From: Massilia terrae
GTDB taxonomy: Bacteria > Pseudomonadota > Gammaproteobacteria > Burkholderiales > Burkholderiaceae_D
DNA length: 64,000 nucleotides
Assembly: GCF_024753145.1 (NCBI RefSeq)
Contig: NZ_JANUGU010000001.1
Span: 62,001-126,000 of the forward strand
Direction of reading: 5' to 3'
Shown here piece after piece: positions 38,294-47,749 of this stretch (position 1 is the stretch's first letter; every line of letters starts with the position of its first letter). Under the pieces are notes generated by a model that did not search any database, was not told where the DNA came from, and saw only the letters and a list, made by a program, of their open reading frames with translations. A program made the position numbers and the translations under genes.

Positions 38294-39283
38294 TCAGGCG
38301 CGGATGCGGATGATTTTCCGGAGCAGCAGGACGCCGCAGGCCATCGACAGCAGCATGCCGCGCACGATGGTGACGCCGATCTCGTCATGCCACAGCGGCG
38401 CCATGAACTCCGGGTTGAACACGTTCATCAGGCCGCCGATGGCGAACGGCAGCAGCGACAGCAGCCAGGCCGACATGCGGCCCTCGGCCGACAGCACGCG
38501 CACGTGCCGCAGCAGCTTCAGGCGCTGGCGGATCAGGCTCGACAGGTTGGCCAGCACCTCGGTCAGGTTGCCGCCGGATTCACGCTGGATCAGCACCGCG
38601 ACCACGAAGTAGCGCAGGTCGGTGACCGGCGCGCGCAGCGACAGGTTGGACAGCGCCAGTTCCAGCGAGACGCCGAAGCTGACCTCGTCGTGCACCATCC
38701 GGAACTCGCCGGCGATCGGCTCGGCCATCTCGTCGCCGATCATCTGGAGGCCGGCGCCGAACGCGTGCCCGGCGCGCAGGGCGCGGCCCAGCAGGTCGAG
38801 CGCATCGGGCAGCTGCTGCTCGAGCTTGGCCAGGCGTCTGGCGCGGCGCCGCCTGACCCAGGCCAGCGGCAGGACCGCCGCGCCGGCCCCGCACAGCGCG
38901 CCGGCCAGGAAGGGCTGGTGCAGCAGCCCCGTCACGGCGAGGTGGGCGATGGCGCCCAGCGCCGCGCAGGCGAGCAGCAGGCGCCCGACCGTCCAGTCCA
39001 GGTTCGCCTGCATCATCATGCTGTCGAGCTGGCGCGCGCTGGGCAGGCGCAGCAGGAAGCGCTGCAGCGGCGGCAGCTCGCTCAGCATGCGCTCGCGCAG
39101 CAGCCTGGCCGGGCCCGCGCCAGTGGCCCCGGACAGCGCGCCCAGCCGGCGCTCGATCTTGCGGGCCTCGGGCCCGCGCCAGGAGCGCCACATCAGGTAC
39201 AGTCCTTCGCACAGCAGGACCACGGCCACGAAGACCAGCACCGACAGCAGCGGCGGGATATGGGGAGCGGGGTGGTTGGGCAT
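38294..39283 (-). CDS. tadB: Tad pilus inner-membrane protein TadB
   Basis: A 329-residue F-domain membrane protein. Helices lie near residues 12-32 (LLSVLVFVAVVLLCEGLYLMW), 105-140 and at the C-terminus. LEQQLPDALDLLGRALRAGHAFGAGLQMI and LIQRESGGNLTEVLANLSSLIRQRLKLLRHVRVLSAEGRMSA are the conserved TadB cores. It forms the inner-membrane platform with TadC for the TadA ATPase. Seven bases separate it from tadC. Confidence 0.94.
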   Translation of the reverse strand: MPNHPAPHIPPLLSVLVFVAVVLLCEGLYLMWRSWRGPEARKIERRLGALSGATGAGPARLLRERMLSELPPLQRFLLRLPSARQLDSMMMQANLDWTVGRLLLACAALGAIAHLAVTGLLHQPFLAGALCGAGAAVLPLAWVRRRRARRLAKLEQQLPDALDLLGRALRAGHAFGAGLQMIGDEMAEPIAGEFRMVHDEVSFGVSLELALSNLSLRAPVTDLRYFVVAVLIQRESGGNLTEVLANLSSLIRQRLKLLRHVRVLSAEGRMSAWLLSLLPFAIGGLMNVFNPEFMAPLWHDEIGVTIVRGMLLSMACGVLLLRKIIRIRA

Positions 39284-39292
39284 GGCCGCCTC

Positions 39293-40639
39293 CTACTGCC
39301 AGCGCCGCGCGCTGTCGAACATGGCGTCGGGCAGGGCCACGCCGAATGCGCGCAGGCGCTCGCAGAACCTGGGCCGCACCCCGGTGGCCTGGAAGTAGCC
39401 CTCGACGCTGCCGTCGGCGGCCACCCCGGTCTGGCGGAACGCGAAGATCTCCTGCATCGTGATGACGTCGCCTTCCATGCCGGTGATCTCCTGGATGCTG
39501 GTGATCTTGCGCCGCCCGTCGATCAGGCGCAGGCCCTGGATCACCACCGTGATGGCCGATGCGATCTGCTGGCGCGAGGCCTTGTGCGGCAGGTTCAGGT
39601 TGGCCATGCCGATCATGTTCTCCAGCCGCGACAGCGCGTCGCGCGGGTTGTTGGCGTGGATCGTGGTGAGCGAGCCGTCGTGTCCCGTGTTCATCGCCTG
39701 CAGCATGTCCACCGCCTCGGCGCCGCGCACCTCGCCGATGATGATGCGGTCGGGCCGCATGCGCAGCGCGTTGCGCACCAGCGCGCGCTGCGTGATTTCG
39801 CCCTTGCCTTCGATATTCGGCGGGCGCGTCTCCATGCGCACCACGTGCGGCTGCTGCAGCTGCAGCTCGGCCGCGTCCTCGATCGTGACGATGCGCTCGG
39901 CCGGCGGGATGAAGCCGGACAGGATGTTGAGCAGCGTCGTCTTGCCGGCCCCGGTGCCGCCCGCGATCACCATATTGACCTTGGCCTTGCACAGGCCTTC
40001 CAGCACGGTCGCCATGTCGGGCGTCAGGCTGTGGGTGTCGTTGACCAGGTTCGCCATCCTCAAGGGGATGTGGGCGAAGCGCCGGATCGACATCATCGGA
40101 CCATCCAGCGCGACCGGCGCGATCACCGCGTTCACGCGCGAACCGTCCGGCAGGCGCGCGTCCACCATCGGGCTCGATTCGTCGATGCGGCGCCCGACCA
40201 GCGACACGATCTTGTCGATGATGCGCAGCAGGTGCTTCTCGTCCGCGAAGCGCACCGGCGACAGCTCGAGCCGCCCGCGGCGCTCGACGAAGATGCGGTT
40301 GTAGCGGTTGACCAGGATGTCGGAGACGGCCGGGTCGGCCATCAGCAGCTCCAGCGGGCCGAAGCCGAGCATCTCGTGCTGGATGTCGCGGATCAGCGCG
40401 CGCCGTTCCAGTTCATTGATGGCGGCCGGTTCCTCGTCCAGCAGGCGCTCGGCCATGGCGGCGATTTCGGTGCGCAGCGCCGGCGCCGGCAGCGTTTCGA
40501 GCGCGGCCAGGTCGAACTTGTCGAGCAGCTTCAGGTGGATGCGCGCCTTGATGGCGTGGTAGTCGTCGCTGGCGCCGGCCTCCGGCGCGGTGGCGACAGC
40601 CTGGCCTTCGACGGCACTGAGTTGTTCACGAAACGACAT
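39293..40639 (-). CDS. tadA: Tad pilus ATPase TadA/CpaF
   Basis: A 448-residue secretion ATPase that powers Flp pilus assembly. Walker A is [16 protein letters not shown], Walker [20 protein letters not shown], with [12 protein letters not shown] (Asp box) and [18 protein letters not shown] (His box). [22 protein letters not shown] is the CpaF N-terminal domain. The start at MSFREQL is chosen because GGAG lies 6 bases upstream; an alternative is four codons earlier. Confidence 0.96.
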   Translation of the reverse strand: MSFREQLSAVEGQAVATAPEAGASDDYHAIKARIHLKLLDKFDLAALETLPAPALRTEIAAMAERLLDEEPAAINELERRALIRDIQHEMLGFGPLELLMADPAVSDILVNRYNRIFVERRGRLELSPVRFADEKHLLRIIDKIVSLVGRRIDESSPMVDARLPDGSRVNAVIAPVALDGPMMSIRRFAHIPLRMANLVNDTHSLTPDMATVLEGLCKAKVNMVIAGGTGAGKTTLLNILSGFIPPAERIVTIEDAAELQLQQPHVVRMETRPPNIEGKGEITQRALVRNALRMRPDRIIIGEVRGAEAVDMLQAMNTGHDGSLTTIHANNPRDALSRLENMIGMANLNLPHKASRQQIASAITVVIQGLRLIDGRRKITSIQEITGMEGDVITMQEIFAFRQTGVAADGSVEGYFQATGVRPRFCERLRAFGVALPDAMFDSARRWQ

Positions 40640-40659
40640 GGCATGCTCCATTGGGAGGC

Positions 40660-41823
40660 TCAGGCGCCGGCCGGGGCGCGCCGCAGCAGGCGGGCGAACA
40701 AGCCGCGCGCCGGCTGCGGTTGCGCGTGCAAGGTATCGGCCAGGCGCGCGACCTGGCGCAGCACCGGATGCGAGGGACTGGCCGCGGCCAGCGGTTCGCC
40801 GTGGTCGATCGCGGCGGTCACCGGCTTGTAGCGGTTCGGCACCGTGTGGATCGTGAACTTGCCGAGCGCGCGCTCGATGTCGGCCACCCCGATCGTGTCC
40901 TTGTGGTCGAAGCGGTTCACCACCAGCTCCACCTTGCCGGCGCCATAATCGAGCGACTTGAAGATCGCCAGCAGCTTCTTGGCGTTGCGCAGGGACGGCA
41001 CGCTGGCCTGCATCACCGGATAGATTCGGGTGGCGCGGTCCAGCGCCTTGATGGCGAGCGTACCGACCTGGCGGCCTATGTCGACCAGCACGAAATCATA
41101 GTGCTGCACCGCCAGCGCCAGTACCGCCTCGACATGCGCCGCCGTGATCTCGACCGCCTCGCCGTGGTCTTCCGGCGCGGCCAGCACGCTGAAGTTGGGC
41201 GCGACCTTGACCGCGCAGGCGGCGAGGAAGGACGCGTCCAGCCGCTTGATCCCGCGCGCCACGTCGGCCAGCGTCGATGCCGGCTGCGCGTCGTGCACGA
41301 AGGAGAGCGCGTCGCCGAACTGCAGGTTGAGGTCGACCAGCAGCACCGAGCCGCTCTGGGCCAATTGGCAGCCAAGGCTGGTGGCGAGGAAGGTGGCGCC
41401 GCTGCCGCCCTTGCACGGGATGAAGGCCAGCACCTGGCCGCCGGGGCCGCTGCGCGCGCCGCGCAGCTTGCCGCAGATGCGCGTGACCGCGGCTTCCAGG
41501 TCGGCCGCCTGCACCGGCGCGGCGAGCACCTCGCGCACCCCGGCGCGCATGGCGTTGAGCAGGAACTCGCGGGTGCAGCCGGGGCACAGCAGCAGCACCG
41601 CGATCGCTGGATGGCGCGTGGTCAGGGCCTCGACCGGGGCGAAGGAGGCGGCGTCGCAGCCGATGCCTTCGACCAGCATCAGGTCGGGCTGGTCCTGCTC
41701 GGCCACCTGCGCCAGCATGGCGCTGCCGCCCTCGGTGAGCACGGCGGCGTGCCCGGCGGCCTGCAGCTGCTTGCCGATTTCGTTCAGGTGGACCTTGTTG
41801 GGTGATACGACGGCGATCTTCAT
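40660..41823 (-). CDS. cpaE: Tad pilus localisation ATPase TadZ/CpaE
   Basis: A 387-residue protein. Residues 1-120 form a receiver-like domain lacking the usual phospho-acceptor arrangement ([21 protein letters not shown]), and the rest is a MinD/ParA-type ATPase with deviant Walker [19 protein letters not shown] and [15 protein letters not shown]. CpaE/TadZ places the pilus machine in the cell. The start at 41823 follows GGGAAG; a longer frame is not conserved. Confidence 0.93.
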   Translation of the reverse strand: MKIAVVSPNKVHLNEIGKQLQAAGHAAVLTEGGSAMLAQVAEQDQPDLMLVEGIGCDAASFAPVEALTTRHPAIAVLLLCPGCTREFLLNAMRAGVREVLAAPVQAADLEAAVTRICGKLRGARSGPGGQVLAFIPCKGGSGATFLATSLGCQLAQSGSVLLVDLNLQFGDALSFVHDAQPASTLADVARGIKRLDASFLAACAVKVAPNFSVLAAPEDHGEAVEITAAHVEAVLALAVQHYDFVLVDIGRQVGTLAIKALDRATRIYPVMQASVPSLRNAKKLLAIFKSLDYGAGKVELVVNRFDHKDTIGVADIERALGKFTIHTVPNRYKPVTAAIDHGEPLAAASPSHPVLRQVARLADTLHAQPQPARGLFARLLRRAPAGA

Positions 41824-41839
41824 GAGGCTTCCCTTCGTG

Positions 41840-42268
41840 TCATTGGCATATCTGGGCATTGTTGGGGTCCTGGCCCATCATCTCGCGCGGCAGGCGGGTG
41901 CTGAACGCGGGCAGGGCGCGGGCCGGCACCACCATGCCGGTGACCGGCGAGAGCCAGTGGAAATTCAGCCCGGTGAGCGTCACCGTCACGGCTTCGCAGG
42001 TCGAGGCATCGCAGCCGGCCGGTTCCCACGCCAGCGCGGCGCCGCCGATCTCGGGCACCATGGTGCGCATCTTGGCCAGCACGGTGGCCGCATCCGCGCC
42101 GCCGGCGCACACCACGGCGTAGCGCGCGCCCAGCCGCGTCGCTTCCGTCGCCGCGTTCCAGGTGAACAGCATGCGGCTGACATCGAGCACGCCGAACAGG
42201 AACATGAAGAACACCACCAGCACGAAGGCCAGCTCGATGGTGGTCGCGCCTTTCTGGACAGTGTTCAT
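41840..42268 (-). CDS. tadF: TadE/F-like minor pseudopilin (second)
   Basis: A 142-residue protein, MNTVQKGATTIELAFVLVVFFMFLFGVLDVSRMLF, with the G-x4-E class III pilin-like cleavage region and a hydrophobic helix. The C-terminal part has three or four cysteines (AVVCAGGADA, GCDASTCEAV, NAQICQ), probably disulfide-paired. It overlaps TadE by four bases. TadE/F minor pilins initiate or anchor the Flp fibre. The TadE/TadF naming between the two neighbours is by order only. Confidence 0.85.
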   Translation of the reverse strand: MNTVQKGATTIELAFVLVVFFMFLFGVLDVSRMLFTWNAATEATRLGARYAVVCAGGADAATVLAKMRTMVPEIGGAALAWEPAGCDASTCEAVTVTLTGLNFHWLSPVTGMVVPARALPAFSTRLPREMMGQDPNNAQICQ

Positions 42269-42693
42269 AGCGGGCTGCGCATGGTGGCGCTGATGTCGTT
42301 GAAAGTGATCGCCGCGAAGCGCGCGCCGAACATCCCGGCTACCAGGGGCCTGAAGGTGTAGCCGGTGACGCGCACCGTGACGGTGTTGATCAGCGGGTCG
42401 CTGCCGGCGGTCTGCCAGGTTGGCGCCGCCACGTTGGCCTCGGTGAGGGCGCTGTCGAGCAGCGGGCCGGTGCCGGCCGTGTTCCCGTAGACGATCAGCT
42501 TGCGCGCTTCCGCCACGTGGGTGCCCGGGGTCTGCACCGACAGGTAGCGCACCGCGTCGCGCACTGCCTTGGCGGTGGTGTTGTAGCGGTACACGGCGCG
42601 TCCCAGCTCGGTCGCCGTCAGCGACAGCAGCAGCAGGAGCGGCAGCACCAGCGCGAACTCGACCAGCGCGACGCCTGTTTGACGGTTCTTCAT
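42265..42693 (-). CDS. tadE: TadE-like minor pseudopilin
   Basis: A 142-residue protein with the type IV pilin-like start MKNRQTGVALVEFALVLPLLLLLSLTATELGRAVY: a G followed by E at +5, then a hydrophobic helix. The remainder is a small beta-rich domain. It lies 3 bases from the TadG-like gene. A TadV/CpaA-type peptidase in the same operon would process it. Confidence 0.9.
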   Translation of the reverse strand: MKNRQTGVALVEFALVLPLLLLLSLTATELGRAVYRYNTTAKAVRDAVRYLSVQTPGTHVAEARKLIVYGNTAGTGPLLDSALTEANVAAPTWQTAGSDPLINTVTVRVTGYTFRPLVAGMFGARFAAITFNDISATMRSPL

Positions 42694-42696
42694 GGT

Positions 42697-43983
42697 TCAC
42701 CTCACGAGGACGGGCACCAGCGGCCCTGCCGCGCCGCCCGGCATGCCGCCCTGCGCGCACGGCGAATCGGGCGCGCCGGCCAGGCCGCGGTATTCCAGCT
42801 GCGACGGGTCGTTCGGGCCGGTCAGCGGGGCCAGCATGAACATGCAGACGAAATCGATCACCCTCGCGGCGTCGTTGATGACCGGGACCACCGCCAGCCG
42901 CCGGCCGTATCCATACTTGCGGTGCTCGCCGGCGGCGCCAGGTGTGGCCAGCTTCTGGAAACCATTCAGCTTGCTACTGTCGCCGAAGGCGATCTGGGAG
43001 CCGGTCTTGATGCTGGTGCCGGTATCGGCCAGCGAGGCCCAGGCGGCGCGCTTGGTGATGTAGTTCTGCGCGGTCGCATGCGAGCCGGCCGCCGCCGTGC
43101 CCGCAAACGCGTTCTGCGGCGCCGGGTTTTTCCAGTTCGCGCTGGTGTAGGCGTAGCCGGTCTGGTCGGGATGGTTCACGCTCGGGACGTCGACGTTCTT
43201 GTAAATCCCGAAGCGGTAGTTCCAGGGCCGGTCGATGCTGGTCTGCGCGCCCGGCGTGCCGAGCGTGTCGCCGAGGCGGGTGCCGCAGCGGCCGCCCTCG
43301 GACAGCTCGTTGAAGGTCTCCTGGGCGCTCTTGCTGCCATCCAGGTTGTACCAGCCCATTTCTCCGGCCGATGCGCCGCCCTTGTCGAAGATGGTGACCC
43401 ATTCGCCGATCTGGAAGCCGAAGTTGTTGGCGCGCGAGCCGCCGGCGCGGGACTTGAGCGCGACCGGGATCGGGCAGGTGCTCTGGGCGCTGCCGCGCGT
43501 GGCCACCGCGCCGGCCAGCACCATCCGGCTGGTCGGGTTGGCGGCGCGGTTGCCGGTGAACGCGCCCATTGCGTGCAGCAGCCACATGCGCACGCCAGCC
43601 TGGGTGTGCTGGCACTGTGCGTAGCGCGCATTGGCGGCGGCCGTGGTGAGGGCATAGGCCGCATCGCGGAAGCTGATGTCGGCGGCCGTCACCTGGCCCT
43701 GGCCGTCCCAGTTCAGCGACTGCAGGTTGACGCGATTCAGGTTGGCCGCGGTGGCGCCGGCATCGCGCGCCCGCGCCAGCGCGGTCGGCTGCTGGTCGAG
43801 CTCCTGCGCGGCGGCCAGCGCGCAGGCGTCCATCGCGGTCTGCAGCTCGGTCTTGACGATGAACAGGCGCCCGAAATCGAAGGCGATGGCGACGAAGCCG
43901 AGCAGGAAGAACAGCAGGATGCAGACCAGCACGATGACCGCGCCGTGCTGGCGCCGAGGCTGCGGATGGCTGTCAGGGGTCAT
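42697..43983 (-). CDS. tadG: TadG-like pilus assembly protein
   Basis: A 428-residue protein starting at MTPDSHPQPRRQHGAVIVLVCILLFFLLGFVAIAFDFGRLFIVKTELQTAMDACALAAAQ, the TadG N-terminal anchor plus helix. The rest is a large outer domain with five or so cysteines and IGEWVTIFDKGGA, RPWNYRFGIYKN. The usual von Willebrand MIDAS motif is not obvious. GGGAG precedes the chosen start; the 18 residues further upstream in frame are not conserved. Confidence 0.85.
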   Translation of the reverse strand: MTPDSHPQPRRQHGAVIVLVCILLFFLLGFVAIAFDFGRLFIVKTELQTAMDACALAAAQELDQQPTALARARDAGATAANLNRVNLQSLNWDGQGQVTAADISFRDAAYALTTAAANARYAQCQHTQAGVRMWLLHAMGAFTGNRAANPTSRMVLAGAVATRGSAQSTCPIPVALKSRAGGSRANNFGFQIGEWVTIFDKGGASAGEMGWYNLDGSKSAQETFNELSEGGRCGTRLGDTLGTPGAQTSIDRPWNYRFGIYKNVDVPSVNHPDQTGYAYTSANWKNPAPQNAFAGTAAAGSHATAQNYITKRAAWASLADTGTSIKTGSQIAFGDSSKLNGFQKLATPGAAGEHRKYGYGRRLAVVPVINDAARVIDFVCMFMLAPLTGPNDPSQLEYRGLAGAPDSPCAQGGMPGGAAGPLVPVLVR

Positions 43984-44036
43984 GTCGGTGGCTCCCGGAA
44001 TGGCGGGCCGCGCGCTGCGGCCCGCCGGCTGCGGCA

Positions 44037-44231
44037 TCAGGCGCAGGAGGCCGAAGTGGTCAGGCAGGTGGCGACCCGCTGGATGAAGCCGTCGAAGCTG
44101 GTGCCGGTCAGGTTGCGCAGGGCGACCACCAGGATGATCGACACCACGGCGATGATCAGCGCGTATTCGACGACCTGGGCGCCTTCGTCGTCGCGGGCGA
44201 AGGAGCGGATCGACTGGAGGAGCTTGTTCAT
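44037..44231 (-). CDS. flp: Flp pilin 1
   Basis: A 64-residue Flp/Fap pilin: a short basic leader, then DDEGAQVVEYALIIAVVSIILVVALRNL. Cleavage after the Gly would leave Glu at +5, as in type IVb pilins. The C-terminus VATCLTTSASCA holds a Cys pair. The start at 44231 follows AGGA with good spacing. It is nearly identical in the hydrophobic half to the second pilin, 33 bases away. Confidence 0.95.
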   Translation of the reverse strand: MNKLLQSIRSFARDDEGAQVVEYALIIAVVSIILVVALRNLTGTSFDGFIQRVATCLTTSASCA

Positions 44232-44264
44232 GATGAATCCTTTCATGGGGGGAGGATGGAACCG

Positions 44265-44471
44265 TCAGGCGCAGGAGGCGCTGTTGGTCAGGCAGGTGCC
44301 GACGCGGGCGATCCAGCCGCTGAAGCTGGTGCCGGTCAGGTTGCGCAGCGCGACCACGAGGATGATCGAGACCACGGCGATGATCAGCGCGTACTCGACC
44401 ACCTGGGCGCCTTCGTCATTGCGGGCGAACGAGCGGGCCGACTGCCGCGCGGCCTGGATGAAGTGCTTCAT
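44265..44471 (-). CDS. flp: Flp pilin 2
   Basis: A 68-residue paralogue of the neighbouring pilin, with NDEGAQVVEYALIIAVVSIILVVALRNLTGTSF and a VGTCLTNSASCA end. The leader (MKHFIQAARQSARSFAR) is longer and more basic. AAAGGAG precedes the ATG. A CCGCCC-CTGC-GGGCGG hairpin at 44502-44517 lies between it and the lipoprotein gene and may set the 5' end or stability of pilin mRNA. Confidence 0.95.
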   Translation of the reverse strand: MKHFIQAARQSARSFARNDEGAQVVEYALIIAVVSIILVVALRNLTGTSFSGWIARVGTCLTNSASCA

Positions 44472-44501
44472 GTGCTCTCCTTTCGTAAGGTTGGGGGAAG
44501 T

Positions 44502-44517
44502 CCGCCCCTGCGGGCGG
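44502..44517 (-). promoter_or_regulatory. GC hairpin between lipoprotein gene and flp2
   Basis: CCGCCC-CTGC-GGGCGG, a 6-pair stem without a T-run on the minus strand. It is well placed to act as a processing or stability element ahead of the pilin genes. Confidence 0.4.
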
Positions 44518-44526
44518 GGTAGTGCT

Positions 44527-44790
44527 CTATTTGGCGGCGCCGGCGCCGCTCGTATTGATCACGTTGACCACCGGCGGCGGCGTCTTGAAGCTGTCCTGGT
44601 AGCGTGTCACCGCTTCGCGCGCGGCCTGGCCGTCGATGCCGGCGGCCGGGTCGGCACTGGGCGCGCCGCGATGGATCGCCATCGCGACGCGGGCCCGGCG
44701 CACGGCCTCGCCGAAGTGCTGGTCGTAGTGCGGGGTGGCCGCGCAGCCGGCCAGCAGGGCCAGCAGCGCAAGGGGGCTCGATTTATTCAT
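44527..44790 (-). CDS. Small Tad-locus lipoprotein
   Basis: An 87-residue lipoprotein with lipobox LLAGC (Cys16). The mature part includes YDQHFGEAVRRARVAMAIHRG, then GIDGQAAREAVTRYQDSFKTPPPVVNVINTSG. This FGxAVRxA and RYxxSFxxPPP pattern recurs in small lipoproteins of beta-proteobacterial Tad loci. Likely a secretin-associated outer-membrane piece standing in for CpaD/RcpB. Its start overlaps the secretin gene end by eight bases. Confidence 0.75.
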   Translation of the reverse strand: MNKSSPLALLALLAGCAATPHYDQHFGEAVRRARVAMAIHRGAPSADPAAGIDGQAAREAVTRYQDSFKTPPPVVNVINTSGAGAAK

Positions 44791-46291
44791 GGCGTTCTCC
44801 TGTTTGCTTGGCGGCCTTGCCTTCGGCCCGGCCCAGCAGCAGCGCGTCGGCTTCGCCCGGCTCGGCGTGGATGTCGGTCGGCGCGGCCAGGCCGGCGGCC
44901 GGCCTCACCAGGCGCGGCGTGACAATGAAGATCAGCTCGGTCTGGTCCTTCTGGAATTCGGTCGATCGGAACAGGGCGCCCAGCACCGGCAAGTCGCCCA
45001 GGCCGGGAAAGCGCGACAGGGTCTGGGTCACGTTATTGCGGATCAGGCCGGCGACGGCGAAGCTCTGGCCGTCGTTCAGCTGCACCGTGGTGTCGACCCG
45101 GCGCGTGGACACCGAGGGCAGCACCGAGGTCACGCCGCCGACCGTGGTGAACGGCGAGCCGGTCTGCGACAGCTCGGACACTTCCGACACCAGCTTCAGG
45201 TTGATCCGCGTACTGTCGAGCACGGTCGGCGAGAACTTGAGGCCGACGCCGAATTCCTTCTCTTCCAGCGTGATGGTGGGCGCGCCGCCGTTATTGGCCT
45301 GCGCCACCGGGATGAAGATCTTGCCGCCGGACAGGAAGCTGGCCGACTGGCCGCTGATGGCCATGATGTTCGGCTCGGCCAGCACCCGCACCAGGCCATC
45401 CTTCTTCTGCGCATCGACGCCGAGCAGGGTGGCGCCGCGGCTGGTGGTGGACAGGCCGGCCTTGGCGGCGGCGTCGCCGCGCGTGACGATGGCCTCGGCC
45501 GCCCCGGCAATGGCGCCGCTGCGGGCGATATTGTTGAACTTGCCGAACAGGGCCGGCGCGCCGCCGAAGATGCCGGACAGCACCTGCGAGGTCAGCCCGT
45601 CGGCGGACGTGAACATGCGGCTGTAGTCGATGCCGAACTTGTCGAGCAGGGTCTTGCCGACTTCGGCGATCTTCACTTCCAGCATCACCTGCTGCGGCGC
45701 CGTCACCCGCAACAGGTTGACCAGGCGCTTGCCGTCGTGATACGCGGTGGCCACGCGTACCGCTTCATCGAGCTTGCCTGAGCCGCTGACCGAGCCGGAC
45801 AGCACGATCGCTTCGCCGGCGCTTTTCACGGTGATATCTTTTTCTTCGGGCATCAGCTCGGCCAGCTTGTCCTGCAGCACGGCGGGATCGACCGACACCA
45901 CGATGTCGTGCAGGTAGCAGACCCCGTTGGCGTCCTGCAGGATGATGTTGCTGGTCCCGGCCTTCTTCCCGCGCAGGAACAAGTCGCTCGGGCTCAGCAG
46001 CAGCACGTCCATGTCGGCCACGCTGGCCTGGTCGGCCACGGCGGCCACGACCGGCGCCGGCTTGGCGGCGTTGCCGAGCAGGCCGCTGGCGACGATGCGC
46101 GCCACCGGCGCCGCCAGCGGAATCACGGACGCCTTGCCGAGCGTGACCTGGGTGGCCGGCGCCACCTGCACCGACTCGCAGCTGCGCGAGGCCGCGAGCG
46201 TGCCGCTGGTGTTGGCGGCGCCGTAGGCCGGCGTGCCGGCGATGGCGCTTGCCGCCGCGGCCGATGCCGCGATCCGGATGCAGGTGTTCAT
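44783..46291 (-). CDS. cpaC: Tad pilus secretin CpaC/RcpA
   Basis: A 502-residue outer-membrane secretin. The signal peptide ends near AYGA; the N-terminal pilus domain includes DVLLLSPSDLFLRGKKAGTSNIILQD, a BON-like domain follows (ITVKSAGEAIVLSGSVSG), and the secretin core has VLAEPNIMAISGQSASFLSGGKIFIPV, VGLKFSPTVLDSTRINLKLVSEVS and FPGLGDLPVLGALFRSTEFQKDQTELIFIVTPRLV. It forms the pore for the Flp pilus. Confidence 0.95.
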   Translation of the reverse strand: MNTCIRIAASAAAASAIAGTPAYGAANTSGTLAASRSCESVQVAPATQVTLGKASVIPLAAPVARIVASGLLGNAAKPAPVVAAVADQASVADMDVLLLSPSDLFLRGKKAGTSNIILQDANGVCYLHDIVVSVDPAVLQDKLAELMPEEKDITVKSAGEAIVLSGSVSGSGKLDEAVRVATAYHDGKRLVNLLRVTAPQQVMLEVKIAEVGKTLLDKFGIDYSRMFTSADGLTSQVLSGIFGGAPALFGKFNNIARSGAIAGAAEAIVTRGDAAAKAGLSTTSRGATLLGVDAQKKDGLVRVLAEPNIMAISGQSASFLSGGKIFIPVAQANNGGAPTITLEEKEFGVGLKFSPTVLDSTRINLKLVSEVSELSQTGSPFTTVGGVTSVLPSVSTRRVDTTVQLNDGQSFAVAGLIRNNVTQTLSRFPGLGDLPVLGALFRSTEFQKDQTELIFIVTPRLVRPAAGLAAPTDIHAEPGEADALLLGRAEGKAAKQTGERHE

Positions 46292-46312
46292 GGGCTGGTC
46301 CTCAGGGTCGGG

Positions 46313-47143
46313 TCAAAAGCAGCTCAGCGACGAGGCGCCGTGCTGGATCACTTCCACGCAATGGGCGCTGGCCGGCGCCACGCGGGCCGGGGCGGGGCGG
46401 CGCACCACCGCGGCGACCGGCTGCGGCGCGGCCGGCCTGGCTTCGCCGAACAGTTCGGTCTTGGTGACGCCGCTGGTGGCCACCGGCTGCTTGTCGACCT
46501 GGTTGCGCAGCACCAGCGACAGGGTGCCGACGCTGCGCGCCAGGTCGAGCTTCTCGGCGTCCTGCGGCGACAGTTCGAGCGTGACCGCGCTGACCACCTT
46601 CGGCTTGGTGTCGTCGCGGCCCGCTTCCTGTGCCACCGCCAGCACCAGCACCCGCTCCAGCACGGTCTTGCTGACCGAACGGGCTTGTTCGCCCTTGGCC
46701 TGGTCCTGCTGGGCGTTGACGACCACGTCGACGTAATTGCCGGGCAGGGCGAAGCCGGCCACCCCGACCACATCGTTGACGCGCACCGTCATGGCCCGCT
46801 TGCCTTCCGCGATCACGGCCGACAGCCCGCCCAGCGTCCCGGCAGGCGCCAGCTTGCGTTCCAGCATGGGCTCGCCGGCGACGATGGCGAGGCGGGCGAT
46901 GCGGTCCTGCAAATCGGCGCTGGCCTTGAACGCGCCGGAGGGAGTGGCGCCGGCCGGCCAGTCGATGGTCGACAGCATTTCGGCGTTGATCTTGCTGCCC
47001 GGTTCGATGTCGACCGCCGCCACCACCACCTTGTTGGCGCTGATGCCGGCCTGGCGCGAAGCCCAGCCGGTGGCCCAGGCGGCCGCCACCAGGCCGAGGA
47101 GGAGTGCGGCCAGGATCAGGCCGATTGCCTTGAGGTTCTTCAT
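46313..47143 (-). CDS. cpaB: Tad pilus protein CpaB/RcpC
   Basis: A 276-residue protein with an N-terminal membrane helix (LKAIGLILAALLLGLVAAAWATGWA), an SAF domain (VVVAAVDIEPGSKINAEMLSTIDWP) and RcpC-type GKRAMTVRVNDVVGVAGFALPGNYVDVVVNAQ. The C-terminal 60 residues are Pro/Ala-rich and end with two cysteines. It works with the secretin at the outer membrane or periplasm. Confidence 0.92.
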   Translation of the reverse strand: MKNLKAIGLILAALLLGLVAAAWATGWASRQAGISANKVVVAAVDIEPGSKINAEMLSTIDWPAGATPSGAFKASADLQDRIARLAIVAGEPMLERKLAPAGTLGGLSAVIAEGKRAMTVRVNDVVGVAGFALPGNYVDVVVNAQQDQAKGEQARSVSKTVLERVLVLAVAQEAGRDDTKPKVVSAVTLELSPQDAEKLDLARSVGTLSLVLRNQVDKQPVATSGVTKTELFGEARPAAPQPVAAVVRRPAPARVAPASAHCVEVIQHGASSLSCF

Positions 47144-47164
47144 GATGGGTCCTTTGCGACGTGA

Positions 47165-47749
47165 TCAGACGAGCCCGAACTGGCGGGCCAGGACATAGGA
47201 ACTGGTGCCGAGCGCGATGCTGATGCCGTAGGCCAGCCGGCCGACCGATGGCAACTGGCCGGGCTCCAGCCGCGGCTTGCCGCGCGCCACGGCCGACCAC
47301 AGCAGCCAGCGCAGCAAGCCGCCGGTGTTGGCCAGCAGCGGGACCAGCGTGCGCTGGCGCAGGGCCAGCACCAGCGCGGCAATGCCGCCGCTTACCACGG
47401 TAAAGAACAGGGCCCAGGCCGTGCCTTGCAGGCCGAGGAAGGCGCCTACCATCGCCATCAGCTTGACGTCGCCGGCGCCCATCGCGCCGATCGCGTACAT
47501 CGGCAGCAGCGCGCCGAAACCGAGCAGCATCCCAGCCGGGCCCCAGGTCCAGCCCGCATGCATGGCCGGCGGCACGGTGGTGTTGTAGACCAGCGCGAAC
47601 AGCAGGCCGGCGCCGGTCAGCAGGTTGGGAATCCGGTAGGCGCGCCAGTCGTAGGCGGCCGCCGCCGCCAGCAGGACCAGCAGCACGCAGGTGCGCGGAT
47701 CGGTGAACAGCATGGCGAACAGTTCGAAGAAGGCCTTGAATTCGTCCAT
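47165..47749 (-). CDS. cpaA: Prepilin peptidase CpaA/TadV
   Basis: A 194-residue A24-family aspartic peptidase with about six membrane helices. The catalytic aspartates are Asp34 (AAYDWRAYRIPN) and Asp94 in the GxGD motif (GAMGAGDVKLMAMVGAFLG). It lacks the methyltransferase domain of PilD, as Tad peptidases do. It would cleave the two Flp pilins and the TadE/F pseudopilins. First gene of the 13-gene Tad operon. Confidence 0.94.
   Translation of the reverse strand: MDEFKAFFELFAMLFTDPRTCVLLVLLAAAAAYDWRAYRIPNLLTGAGLLFALVYNTTVPPAMHAGWTWGPAGMLLGFGALLPMYAIGAMGAGDVKLMAMVGAFLGLQGTAWALFFTVVSGGIAALVLALRQRTLVPLLANTGGLLRWLLWSAVARGKPRLEPGQLPSVGRLAYGISIALGTSSYVLARQFGLV

Noticed and set aside
38048..40831. 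A 927-codon plus-strand open frame antisense to the Tad genes
   Set aside because: It is a shadow of GC-biased codons in tadC, tadB and tadA; its composition is low-complexity (Q/R/H/A-rich) and it has no domain.
44037..44471. Flp pilin pair considered as a duplicated toxin-antitoxin
   Set aside because: Both have the type IVb pilin cleavage site and hydrophobic helix and lie in a Tad operon.
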